Below, in pieces: positions 23,663 to 30,114 of a stretch of 30,168 bases of DNA. The stretch is from an uncultured Lachnospiraceae bacterium (GTDB lineage Bacteria; Bacillota; Clostridia; Lachnospirales; Lachnospiraceae). Below the pieces are notes generated by a model that was not told the origin of the DNA, ran no database searches, and worked only from the letters and a program-made list of their open reading frames with translations. The first letter of the stretch is position 1; each line of letters opens with the position of its first letter. A program made the translations under genes and the position numbers. The stretch spans positions 1 through 30,168 of the forward strand of contig CAJUES010000043.1 of NCBI GenBank assembly GCA_910585765.1, read 5' to 3'.

Positions 23663-24676
23663 ATGGTTTCCATGAAAGACATCGCTGCCGCGTGCGGCGT
23701 ATCTGTCGCAACGGTCAGCAAGGCGCTCAACGACCACAAGGATATCGGCGGGGAGACCAAGGAGAAGGTCCGGCGCGCGGCAAAGGCGCTCGGCTACTAT
23801 CCGAATGCGTCGGCGCGGGCACTCAAGACGCGCAGGACTTACAATCTCGGGGTATTGTACAAGGAGGAATCAGGGAGCGGGCTGACGCACGGGTACTTTT
23901 CGGGCGTGCTCGAATCCTTTAGGAATACGGCGGAGAATGCCGGGTATGACATCACTTTTTTGAGCAACTCGAAGAAGCGCAAGGATCGGATGTCCTACCT
24001 CGAGCACACCCTTTACCGCGGAATGGACGGTGTGCTGATCGCGGTCGCGGATCACAGCGACGCCGAGGTTTCGGAGCTGCTGGCGAGCGATCTGCCGGTG
24101 GTCACGATCGACTATGTGTATAACGGCAGGATCTCTGTCATGTCAGACAACATCGCCGGCATGGAATCCCTGCTCTCGTATATTTACGCGCAGGGACACC
24201 GAAAGATCGCATATATTTACGGTGAGGATTCCATGGTGACGACCAACAGGCTTTCGGCGTATTACCGCTTCCATGAGAAAAAGGGTCTGGCAGTCAGGGA
24301 GGAATATCTCCGGAGGGGAAAGTACAGGGACTCCCACACGGCGGGGATTCTCACCAGCCGGCTGCTGGAGCTGGAGCAGCCCCCGACCTGCATCGTGTAC
24401 GCGGATGATTTCTCGGCGATCGGCGGCATGAACGCGATCAAAGACAGGGGACTGCGGATACCGCAGGATATCTCGATCGGGGGATATGACGGCATCACGA
24501 TGGCATCACAGCTGGAACCGCAGCTTGCGACATACAGGCAGGACACAGGCAGGATCGGCGGGATTGCCGCAGAGAAACTGATCAGCCTGATCGAGAATCC
24601 AAAGGCGACGTCCATCTGCCAGTATCTGGTGAACGGGGAATTGATCGAGGGCGGGTCAGTCGCAAAAATGGCGTAA
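23663..24676 (+). CDS. LacI-family transcriptional regulator
   Basis: 337-residue regulator. The N-terminal LacI helix-turn-helix is complete (MKDIAAACGVSVATVSKALN), followed by the hinge region (GYYPNASARALKT) that inserts in the minor groove at a central CG. The C-terminal periplasmic-binding-protein-like sensor domain ends with typical SIGGYDGITMASQLEPQL. The start at ATG 23663 is chosen because it follows AGGGAGGAAGG and places the HTH at the N-terminus; the longer open frame lacks a start context. Divergent orientation and twin operators make it the probable repressor of the cellobiose phosphorylase gene, with cellobiose or a derivative as the likely inducer (inference). No terminator is obvious after it. 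Confidence 0.93.
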   Translation: MVSMKDIAAACGVSVATVSKALNDHKDIGGETKEKVRRAAKALGYYPNASARALKTRRTYNLGVLYKEESGSGLTHGYFSGVLESFRNTAENAGYDITFLSNSKKRKDRMSYLEHTLYRGMDGVLIAVADHSDAEVSELLASDLPVVTIDYVYNGRISVMSDNIAGMESLLSYIYAQGHRKIAYIYGEDSMVTTNRLSAYYRFHEKKGLAVREEYLRRGKYRDSHTAGILTSRLLELEQPPTCIVYADDFSAIGGMNAIKDRGLRIPQDISIGGYDGITMASQLEPQLATYRQDTGRIGGIAAEKLISLIENPKATSICQYLVNGELIEGGSVAKMA

Positions 24677-24714
24677 TATTTTAAAAAATTTTATAATTCG
24701 TTAATTTACCTTAG

Positions 24715-24743
24715 TTGTATCGTATGATAGGATAAGGTATAAG
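24715..24743 (+). promoter_or_regulatory. Candidate promoter of the 128-residue gene
   Basis: -35 TTGTAT (24715-24720), 17-bp spacer, -10 TATAAG (24738-24743), 34 bp upstream of the start codon. Confidence 0.45.
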
Positions 24744-24776
24744 GATCTGGAGACAAATGAAAAGTGGGGCAGTGAT

Positions 24777-25163
24777 ATGGCGGGGATATTGTATGATGCC
24801 AGACGCATCAAGGCGTACGAGGCACTTTTGGCGCTCGGTGAGATCGCGGAGGAGACGAAGGCGTGGTGTGATGAACTCTGGGCGGAGCTTATGCTGGACA
24901 CAGCGCTTCTGGAGGAGCTTGTTTTTTTCATGGAGCATCACTGTCTGAGGGACAAGGTGCGCTGTGAGGGATACGGGCTCACGGATCTGTACATATGGCA
25001 GATGAACAGATACAATATCATCGGCGACTCGGGCAAGAATACGGCAGCCTGCAACAAGGACCGGATGGTGCTTCACGCATTCCGGGATATGGTCGATATG
25101 AAAAAGGAACCTGCGGTATATGTAAAGCGGATGACGATGGGCAGAGGGATGGATCAGGCATAG
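24777..25163 (+). CDS. Hypothetical helical protein
   Basis: 128-residue soluble protein, predicted mainly helical (ARRIKAYEALLALGEIAEETKAWCDELWAELML). It contains three Cys and a C-terminal basic stretch. I do not recognise a family. The start ATG 24777 has only a weak ribosome binding site (GTGGGGC), so the exact start is uncertain. Only 20 bp separate it from the HAAS/DUF1700-like gene, so they form a two-gene operon. In many Firmicutes, HAAS/DUF1700 genes sit next to a PadR-type regulator; this protein occupies that position but shows no winged-helix motif that I can identify. Confidence 0.7.
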   Translation: MAGILYDARRIKAYEALLALGEIAEETKAWCDELWAELMLDTALLEELVFFMEHHCLRDKVRCEGYGLTDLYIWQMNRYNIIGDSGKNTAACNKDRMVLHAFRDMVDMKKEPAVYVKRMTMGRGMDQA

Positions 25164-25183
25164 ACGATGAGGTGGGGATTATT

Positions 25184-25687
25184 ATGAACTGTGAGGATTT
25201 TTTGAGGCAATTTCGCGACGCTCTCGATGGTAAGGTGTCAGAGAGCGTGATACAGGACAATGTGAATTATTACAGGGCATATATAGACAGTCAGACGGTG
25301 GGCGGCAGGAGTGAGTCCGATGTGCTCAGGATGCTCGGCGACCCGAGACTGCTGGCAAAGACGATCGAGGAGAGCAGCAAGTTTGCGTCCGGCAGCGGGA
25401 GCCGGAACACAGGCAGCTTCAACGGCAGTGGCAGCTATGCCGATCCTGGTTATGCAGACCGCGGTCCGGCAAAAAGCGCAGACCGTGATCATGCGTACGC
25501 AGCGGACGAGAAGCGCGGCAGGCTTCCGGGCTGGCTGATCACCTGCATCGTGGTGGTCGTGATCTGTCTGGTGCTCTCTGTCGTGTTCCGCGTATTTGTG
25601 TTTCTGGTGCCGTATATCATGGTATTTCTGCTGGCGGGTTTCCTGGTCAGGACAGTCCGCGGCTGGTGGCAAGGCAGGGATCTGTAG
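25184..25687 (+). CDS. HAAS/DUF1700-like membrane protein
   Basis: 167-residue protein. The N-terminal 60 residues match the pattern of the HAAS (DUF1700-like) domain: CEDFLRQFRDALDGKVSES, VNYYRAYIDSQ, then SESDVLRMLGDPRLLAKTI. A low-complexity Gly/Ser/Ala/Asp linker (about 70-112) leads to two adjacent membrane segments (WLITCIVVVVICLVLSVVF and FLVPYIMVFLLAGFLV) and a short basic tail. Such proteins are small membrane regulators or envelope-stress components, but their biochemical role is poorly defined. The start at ATG 25184 (AGGTGGGG upstream) was chosen over the longer open frame from 24995 because the extra part overlaps the upstream gene and lacks domain similarity. Confidence 0.75.
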   Translation: MNCEDFLRQFRDALDGKVSESVIQDNVNYYRAYIDSQTVGGRSESDVLRMLGDPRLLAKTIEESSKFASGSGSRNTGSFNGSGSYADPGYADRGPAKSADRDHAYAADEKRGRLPGWLITCIVVVVICLVLSVVFRVFVFLVPYIMVFLLAGFLVRTVRGWWQGRDL

Positions 25688-25695
25688 GCTGACAG

Positions 25696-25776
25696 GCGGG
25701 ATATCCCGCAATATTTCCTCTGCACGGGGCTGTGCGATCGGGCAGGGGAACGACTTGCTCCTTCACGGGGCTGTGC
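25696..25776 (-). repeat. Hairpin element copy 3 with duplicated arm
   Basis: Read on the minus strand: GCACAGCCCCGTG (complement of 25764-25776) and the same 13 bases again (complement of 25723-25735), then CAGAGGAAATATT and a hairpin GCGGG-ATAT-CCCGC (25696-25709). The segment CAGCCCCGTGCAGAGGAA is shared with the gltB-leader element at 13854-13871. The inner hairpin differs in sequence but keeps its position and length. Confidence 0.5.
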
Positions 25777-25784
25777 ATCAAAAT

Positions 25785-25813
25785 GAAAAACGACCACCGC
25801 GTGGTCGTTTTTC
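25785..25813. terminator. Strong bidirectional terminator
   Basis: GAAAAACGACCAC (25785-25797) pairs perfectly with GTGGTCGTTTTTC (25801-25813), 13 bp with a 3-nt loop. The A5 and T5 ends give it terminator form on both strands. It closes the HAAS/DUF1700-like operon. Confidence 0.85.
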
Positions 25814-26037
25814 GTTAAGGGGAGTATAAATAATTAATATATAAGGGTTGTAAAGAGGATTGAAGGAGTATCTCTTTACTGCTTTTAGTATATCAAGAGT
25901 GGTCACAAAGGTCAACTGATTTCTGAAAATAAAACCTACCAAACAATAATTATCAGTTTTGGGCAGTGTTTCCAAAGTTAACAAGATATGTAAATTAAAA
26001 ATGATGTATAAAAAGGTGCGTTTGGGCAAATCATATC

Positions 26038-26068
26038 TGTGTAGCATAAAAGTGCTGGTGACATACAA
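26038..26068 (+). promoter_or_regulatory. Possible forespore (sigma-G-like) promoter
   Basis: TGTGTA (26038-26043), 18-bp spacer, CATACAA (26062-26068). Compared with the sigma-G type TGNATA / CATACTA, one base differs in each half. No good sigma-A promoter is seen before the Asn-rich gene. The call is tentative because short motifs match by chance. Confidence 0.3.
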
Positions 26069-26134
26069 AAAATGCAGATGCAGCTGTATGTCAGAAAAAA
26101 GGGAACACGTTTCCACAAAATTGGAGGTATCATT

Positions 26135-26293
26135 ATGGCTGGAACAAACAACAACCACGATCAGAACAAGTCAAATAACAACTATCAGAATTCTCAGAAC
26201 GCTCAGAATTCTCAGGGTTCTAACAGCACAAACAACAGCAATTCTGAGAACAACCAGAAGAATTGCAAGAACAGCACAAACAACAATAAGTAA
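26135..26293 (+). CDS. Asn-rich low-complexity small protein
   Basis: 52-residue protein made almost wholly of Asn, Gln, Ser and Lys (MAGTNNNHDQNKSNNNYQNS then QNAQNSQGS and similar repeats), with one Cys. It has no hydrophobic core and is predicted to be disordered. The start ATG 26135 follows TGGAGGT (26122-26128) and a good terminator follows 21 bp after the stop, so it is a real single-gene unit. Its composition resembles gamma-type small acid-soluble spore proteins (storage proteins rich in Asn/Gln/Ser), and a sigma-G-like promoter lies upstream. I infer a sporulation role, but no diagnostic motif such as the SASP protease site is seen. A surface or RNA-binding role is the alternative. 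Confidence 0.65.
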   Translation: MAGTNNNHDQNKSNNNYQNSQNAQNSQGSNSTNNSNSENNQKNCKNSTNNNK

Positions 26294-26314
26294 TCCGTGC
26301 TGCAACGGGAGAGG

Positions 26315-26343
26315 GCGGGGCTTGGGAACAGGTCCCGCTTTTT
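26315..26343 (+). terminator. Terminator of the Asn-rich gene
   Basis: GCGGGGCT (26315-26322) pairs with GGTCCCGC (26331-26338) including two wobbles, 8-nt loop, followed by five T. Confidence 0.75.
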
Positions 26344-26345
26344 CT

Positions 26346-26396
26346 GTGCAGAGGAAATATGCCGCTATGCGGCGCGCGGCGGGCAGGGGGATCTGC
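26346..26396 (+). repeat. Hairpin element copy 4
   Basis: GTGCAGAGGAAATAT (26346-26360) is followed by a hairpin GCCGC-TAT-GCGGC (26361-26373), GCGCGGCGGGCAGGGG and TCTGC. GCAGA (26348-26352) can pair with TCTGC (26392-26396) to close the element. It matches the gltB-leader copy at the GTGCAGAGGAA core and the inner stem, but lacks the outer GCCCC arm and its complement. Confidence 0.5.
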
Positions 26397-26436
26397 TGAT
26401 TCTGACCGCCAGAGCGCAAATAGCTGCAATTAATGT

Positions 26437-26465
26437 TTGACAGATGGAACTAATAAATATAAGAT
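26437..26465 (+). promoter_or_regulatory. Promoter of the methyltransferase-rdgB operon
   Basis: -35 TTGACA (perfect, 26437-26442), 17-bp spacer, -10 TAAGAT (26460-26465), 53 bp before the methyltransferase start. Confidence 0.6.
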
Positions 26466-26518
26466 AATATAGAAAACAAATAATACAACAGATTTTAATC
26501 GGAGAATATGAGAATATA

Positions 26519-27673
26519 ATGAAGAGATACGAATTGATCGCGCCCTGCCATTTCGGTCTGGAGGCGGTCCTGAAACAGGAGATCACGGATCTGGGATACG
26601 ATGTGTCGCAGGTGGAGGATGGCAGAGTGACCTTTGTCGGCGATGATGAGGCGGTCTGCCGCGCCAACATAGGGCTGAGGACGGCGGAGCGGATCCTCAT
26701 AAAAGTGGGAAGTTTTCACGCGGAGACCTTTGACGAACTGTTTGAAAACACGAGAGCGCTCCCGTGGGAGGACTACATACCCGCGGATGGAAAATTCTGG
26801 GTTGCGAAGGCAGGGAGTGTGAAGAGCAAGCTGTTCTCCCCGTCAGACATACAGTCCATCATGAAAAAGGCGATGGTGGAGCGGCTGAAACAGGTGTATC
26901 ATGTCAGTTGGTTCGGCGAGGAGGGACAAAGCTTTCCGGTGCGCGTCTTCCTGATGAAAGACCAGGTGACGGTAGGGCTGGACACGACGGGCGAGTCCTT
27001 ACATAAAAGAGGCTACCGCAAATGCACGGCGAAGGCGCCGATCGCCGAGAATCTGGCGGCGGCGCTGATCATGCTGACACCGTGGAAAAGCGACAGGATC
27101 CTCGTGGATCCGTTCTGCGGCAGCGGCACGATACTGATCGAGGCGGCGCTGATGGCGGCAAACATTGCGCCCGGGATGAAGAGGGGATTTACGGCGCTGA
27201 AATGGGAGCATCTCATCGGCAAAAAGGTGTGGGATGACTGCTATGAGGAGGCAAGGGAGATGGTTGACATGTCGGTATCTGTCGACCTCGAAGGCAGTGA
27301 TCTCGATCCCGGGATGATCCGCATCGCAGGGCAGAATGCCCGCCTTGCAGGTGTGGAGCATATGATACGGTTTGACGAGAAGGATGTGGGCAGGCTGTCC
27401 CATGAGGGCAAGTACGGATTTATCATAACCAATCCGCCCTACGGCGAGCGCCTTGAGGAGAGGGCGAGCCTGCCGCCGCTCTACAAAAAACTGGGGGAGC
27501 GGTTCAAAAGCCTCGACACATGGTCGCTGTATCTGATCACCTCCTACGAGGAGGCACAGAAGGATGTCGGCAGGAAGGCTGACAGGAACAGAAAGATCTA
27601 TAACGGTATGATCAAGACGTATTATTATCAGTTTATGGGACCGCGTCCGCCAAGGAAGCAAGCGGGCAGTTAA
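26519..27673 (+). CDS. THUMP-domain 23S rRNA methyltransferase (RlmL/YpsC-like)
   Basis: 384-residue class I SAM-dependent methyltransferase of the COG0116 type. The N-terminal part carries a ferredoxin-like/THUMP RNA-binding region (about 1-155, including SKLFSPSDIQSIMKKAM). The catalytic domain has the SAM motif DPFCGSGT at 197-204 and the N-methylation motif NPPY at 305-308. The substrate is by family the N2 position of a guanine in 23S rRNA (m2G2445-like), though only the first half of the E. coli RlmKL fusion is present. The start ATG 26519 has GGAG 14 bp upstream, slightly far. A three-codon ATG-AGA-ATA-TAA frame ends on the start codon, sharing one base with it. It is the first gene of a four-gene run. 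Confidence 0.92.
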   Translation: MKRYELIAPCHFGLEAVLKQEITDLGYDVSQVEDGRVTFVGDDEAVCRANIGLRTAERILIKVGSFHAETFDELFENTRALPWEDYIPADGKFWVAKAGSVKSKLFSPSDIQSIMKKAMVERLKQVYHVSWFGEEGQSFPVRVFLMKDQVTVGLDTTGESLHKRGYRKCTAKAPIAENLAAALIMLTPWKSDRILVDPFCGSGTILIEAALMAANIAPGMKRGFTALKWEHLIGKKVWDDCYEEAREMVDMSVSVDLEGSDLDPGMIRIAGQNARLAGVEHMIRFDEKDVGRLSHEGKYGFIITNPPYGERLEERASLPPLYKKLGERFKSLDTWSLYLITSYEEAQKDVGRKADRNRKIYNGMIKTYYYQFMGPRPPRKQAGS

Positions 27674-27687
27674 GGATAGAGAGGACA

Positions 27688-28830
27688 ATGCAGACAGGGG
27701 ATTTAGTTGAAAGGGACCAGATCATGAATACGGATCAGGGTGCCGCGGACGGACAGGAGGACTATGCGCTTACGCGCGCGGAGGTGGAGCAGATCACAGC
27801 CGCAAGGAGGGATCGTCTGTATCGCTCGACGCAGATCGTGTCGGTCGTCTTTGCGATCATCTCGATCGCGGCGATGGCGGGCTTCAAGATGCATGAGGGG
27901 TTCTTTGACGCGAGCAGCCGGATCGGCATCCTGATGGAGAGCGTGAATGCGCAGGAGAGCGTTCTTTCGGCGCCGAAGGTGAACGTGCGGACTTCCTTTC
28001 AGGACGAGGAGGGATCGAGGCTCGTGATCCCGCTGACAGAGCCGATCGCCAGTGAGGATGTCAGCATCCGGGAAGTATTTATCCAAAATAAATATGTCAT
28101 TACACTGTCGGGCTACTCGGAAAATATCCCAAACGGAGTAGAACTGGTGAGCGACTCGACGATCATGGACGCGGTGGGCGTCTACCGGCAGAACGACGAT
28201 GTTGTCGTGGAGGTCTTTGGCAGGGATCTGTATGATTACGAGCTGGTGACAGGGAGCAATGCGCTGACAGTGATCTTTCGGGATATGGGCGACAGTTATG
28301 CCGCGTCCGCAGTCGTGTGGCTTCCCTATGAGGACAGGAATCGTCTGGCACTCCCGGAGTGGCGGCAGAGGCTTGCCCGGTTTGCCGCGGATAACCGCAT
28401 AAAGCTCTACATGGCGTCGGATATGCCGGAGCAGTACTCGCAGGATGAGGTGATTGCGTTTGCGAACAGGATCCGCGCGGACATGGTGCTCGGCGTGCAG
28501 GTGGAAGGGAACAGCGAACAGCAGTCCTATATGACAGGCATCTGCAATACAACGTACTTCATACCGGATTACAACAGCACGCATCTGTCGGTGGTGATGG
28601 CGGAGGCGTTTCTGGAGGCGACGCAGATCGGAATGAGCGGTTTTGAGGAGGGAGGCAGTCATGCCCTGGTATCGCAGGCGGCAGTGCCTGCCGCAGTCAT
28701 CAGGATATCATTGACGCAAAAGGACATGGAAAGCGTGGAAAATGAATATAGATTAAATGAGAAGATCGTATCGGCACTCGAGAAGACCATGGGTGACATT
28801 TTACAGGATTATATCAAGACGTCCGATTAA
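27688..28830 (+). CDS. Amidase_3-fold membrane protein lacking zinc ligands
   Basis: 380-residue protein. An N-terminal cytosolic part is followed by one membrane segment at about 47-66 (STQIVSVVFAIISIAAMAG), then an all-beta AMIN-like region (about 105-205) and an extracellular domain that follows the N-acetylmuramoyl-L-alanine amidase (Amidase_3) order: FANRIRADMVLGVQVEGN, TGICNTTYF, SHALVSQAAVPAAVIRISL. The catalytic residues are altered. The DPGHGG zinc motif is absent (the region reads WLPYEDRNR), the His of the SIHAN motif is Q271, and the catalytic Glu of PAVLVE is R339. Only E224 could match a zinc ligand. It is therefore probably a non-enzymatic peptidoglycan-binding or regulatory protein. 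The start ATG 27688 follows GAGAGGA; ATG 27724 is an alternative. Confidence 0.75.
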   Translation: MQTGDLVERDQIMNTDQGAADGQEDYALTRAEVEQITAARRDRLYRSTQIVSVVFAIISIAAMAGFKMHEGFFDASSRIGILMESVNAQESVLSAPKVNVRTSFQDEEGSRLVIPLTEPIASEDVSIREVFIQNKYVITLSGYSENIPNGVELVSDSTIMDAVGVYRQNDDVVVEVFGRDLYDYELVTGSNALTVIFRDMGDSYAASAVVWLPYEDRNRLALPEWRQRLARFAADNRIKLYMASDMPEQYSQDEVIAFANRIRADMVLGVQVEGNSEQQSYMTGICNTTYFIPDYNSTHLSVVMAEAFLEATQIGMSGFEEGGSHALVSQAAVPAAVIRISLTQKDMESVENEYRLNEKIVSALEKTMGDILQDYIKTSD

Positions 28831-28880
28831 GATGATTAAGATTAAGATAGAAATGACAGGCACAACAGGAGGAGCAGCAA

Positions 28881-29498
28881 ATGAAAATAGACAAGATCGT
28901 ATTCGCTACAGGAAATGAAGGAAAGATGAGAGAGATACGCATGATCATGGAGGATCTCGGACCGGAGCTATTGTCGATGAAGCAAGCCGGCGTCGACGTG
29001 GATATCGTGGAGGACGGGGAAACATTTGAGGAAAATGCCATGATCAAGGCATCGGCCATCGCGCAGGCGCTCCGTGAGGACGGCGTGCAGGCTGTCGTGC
29101 TCGCGGACGACTCCGGACTGGAGGTCGATTATCTGAATAAAGAACCGGGTGTCTATTCCGCGCGATATATGGGGGAAGATACGTCCTATACGGTCAAGAA
29201 CGCCAATCTGATCCAGCGGCTGGAGGGCGTGCCGGATGAAGAGCGCACAGCCAGGTTCGTGTGCGTCATTGCAGCGGTATTTCCCGACGGGAGAAAATTC
29301 GCGACGAGGGCTGCGATCGAGGGCAGGATCGGTTATGAGGAGCGGGGGCAGAACGGGTTTGGCTACGATCCGATATTCTATCTGCCGGAGTACGGCAAGT
29401 ATTCGGCAGAACTTGACCCGGAGGAAAAGAACCGCATCAGCCACCGGGGAAAGGCGCTCGAAGAAATGAAAAAGGTGTTGAGGCAGGAGAGCTTATGA
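28881..29498 (+). CDS. rdgB: XTP/dITP diphosphatase (RdgB/HAM1)
   Basis: 205-residue nucleotide-pool cleaning enzyme that hydrolyses dITP, dXTP and ITP to monophosphates, preventing their incorporation into DNA and RNA. Family motifs are complete: FATGNEGKMREI at the N-terminus (substrate phosphate binding); EDGETFEENAMIKA; VVLADDSGLEVD (catalytic acid and metal region); PGVYSARYMG; GQNGFGYDPIFY; and ISHRGKAL near the C-terminus, which specifies the base. The start ATG 28881 follows AGGAGGAGC. Its stop overlaps the next start by four bases (ATGA), so the two are translationally coupled, a common rdgB-yfcE arrangement in clostridia. Confidence 0.96.
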   Translation: MKIDKIVFATGNEGKMREIRMIMEDLGPELLSMKQAGVDVDIVEDGETFEENAMIKASAIAQALREDGVQAVVLADDSGLEVDYLNKEPGVYSARYMGEDTSYTVKNANLIQRLEGVPDEERTARFVCVIAAVFPDGRKFATRAAIEGRIGYEERGQNGFGYDPIFYLPEYGKYSAELDPEEKNRISHRGKALEEMKKVLRQESL

Positions 29499-29977
29499 GG
29501 ATACTGATTGTCAGTGACACACATAGAAAAAATGAAAACTACATGAAAGTGCTGCAGATGGTTGGACGGATGGATCTGGTCATACATCTCGGTGACATCG
29601 AGGGAAGCGAGTACACCATCCAGGAGGCAGCGGGCTGCCCTGTGGAAATGGTTGCCGGAAACAACGATTTTTTTTCCGATCTGCCCTCGGAAAAGACTTT
29701 ACAAATAGGTAAGTATTGTGTTATGATAACTCATGGTCATCACTATTATATCAACATGGGAAATGAGATGTTGAAGAGGGAAGCGATCGTCCAGGGTGCG
29801 GATATCGTGATGTACGGGCACACCCACAGACCGGTGATCGAGGTTTCGGACAAGATCACAGCTGTCAATCCGGGGAGCCTGTCCTATCCGAGGCAGGAGA
29901 ACCGAAAACCCTCCTACATCATCATGGAGGTGGATGAGCACGGCAAGGCAAACTTTGAACTGCGATATGTCGAGTAA
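29495..29977 (+). CDS. YfcE/MJ0936-type metallophosphodiesterase
   Basis: 160-residue calcineurin-like phosphoesterase. All metal-binding motifs are in order: SDTH (residues 7-10), HLGD near 31-34, GNND near 55-58, THGH near 79-82 and YGHTHRP near 109-115. This is the full set for a two-metal phosphodiesterase. Proteins of this YfcE/MJ0936 family act on model phosphodiesters; the natural substrate is unsettled. It overlaps rdgB by four bases. The gene is complete and is the last of the run. No clear terminator is visible before the tRNA promoter. Confidence 0.92.
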   Translation: MRILIVSDTHRKNENYMKVLQMVGRMDLVIHLGDIEGSEYTIQEAAGCPVEMVAGNNDFFSDLPSEKTLQIGKYCVMITHGHHYYINMGNEMLKREAIVQGADIVMYGHTHRPVIEVSDKITAVNPGSLSYPRQENRKPSYIIMEVDEHGKANFELRYVE

Positions 29978-30042
29978 ATGACAGCTTACCGGGACTAATA
30001 CAAAAAAGAATGATAAAAGTGTAAAAAAAAGATAAAAATGTG

Positions 30043-30071
30043 TTGACACAGACATAAAAATCGTGTATAGT
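30043..30071 (+). promoter_or_regulatory. Strong promoter of the tRNA-Pro gene
   Basis: -35 TTGACA (30043-30048, perfect), 17-bp spacer, -10 TATAGT (30066-30071). Typical of stable-RNA promoters; transcription should begin near 30078, about 37 nt before the tRNA. Confidence 0.85.
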
Positions 30072-30114
30072 AATATTCGTCGCTGCGGGAAATAATAAAA
30101 TGAAAATTGAGCGG

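Larger units (their letters stand above)
25688..26134. other. Intergenic region with repeats, terminator and hairpins
   Basis: About 450 bp without a supported gene. It contains a perfect GCGGGATATCCCGC palindrome and the duplicated CACGGGGCTGTGC (hairpin element copy 3), a strong terminator at 25785-25813, an 8-bp hairpin GTAAAGAG (25850-25857) with CTCTTTAC (25872-25879), a weaker AACTGAT/ATCAGTT pair (25914-25920 / 25952-25958), a possible sporulation promoter at 26038-26068 and a TGACATAC/GTATGTCA inverted repeat (26059-26066 / 26086-26093). Confidence 0.55.

Noticed and set aside
26101..26117. cre-like (CcpA) site GGGAACACGTTTCCAC before the Asn-rich gene
   Set aside because: The central CG and ends fit partly, but at least two conserved positions are wrong; too weak to call.
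25778..26158. 126-codon minus-strand frame
   Set aside because: It reads through a strong terminator and AT-rich spacer and begins inside the Asn-rich gene; no domain is seen.
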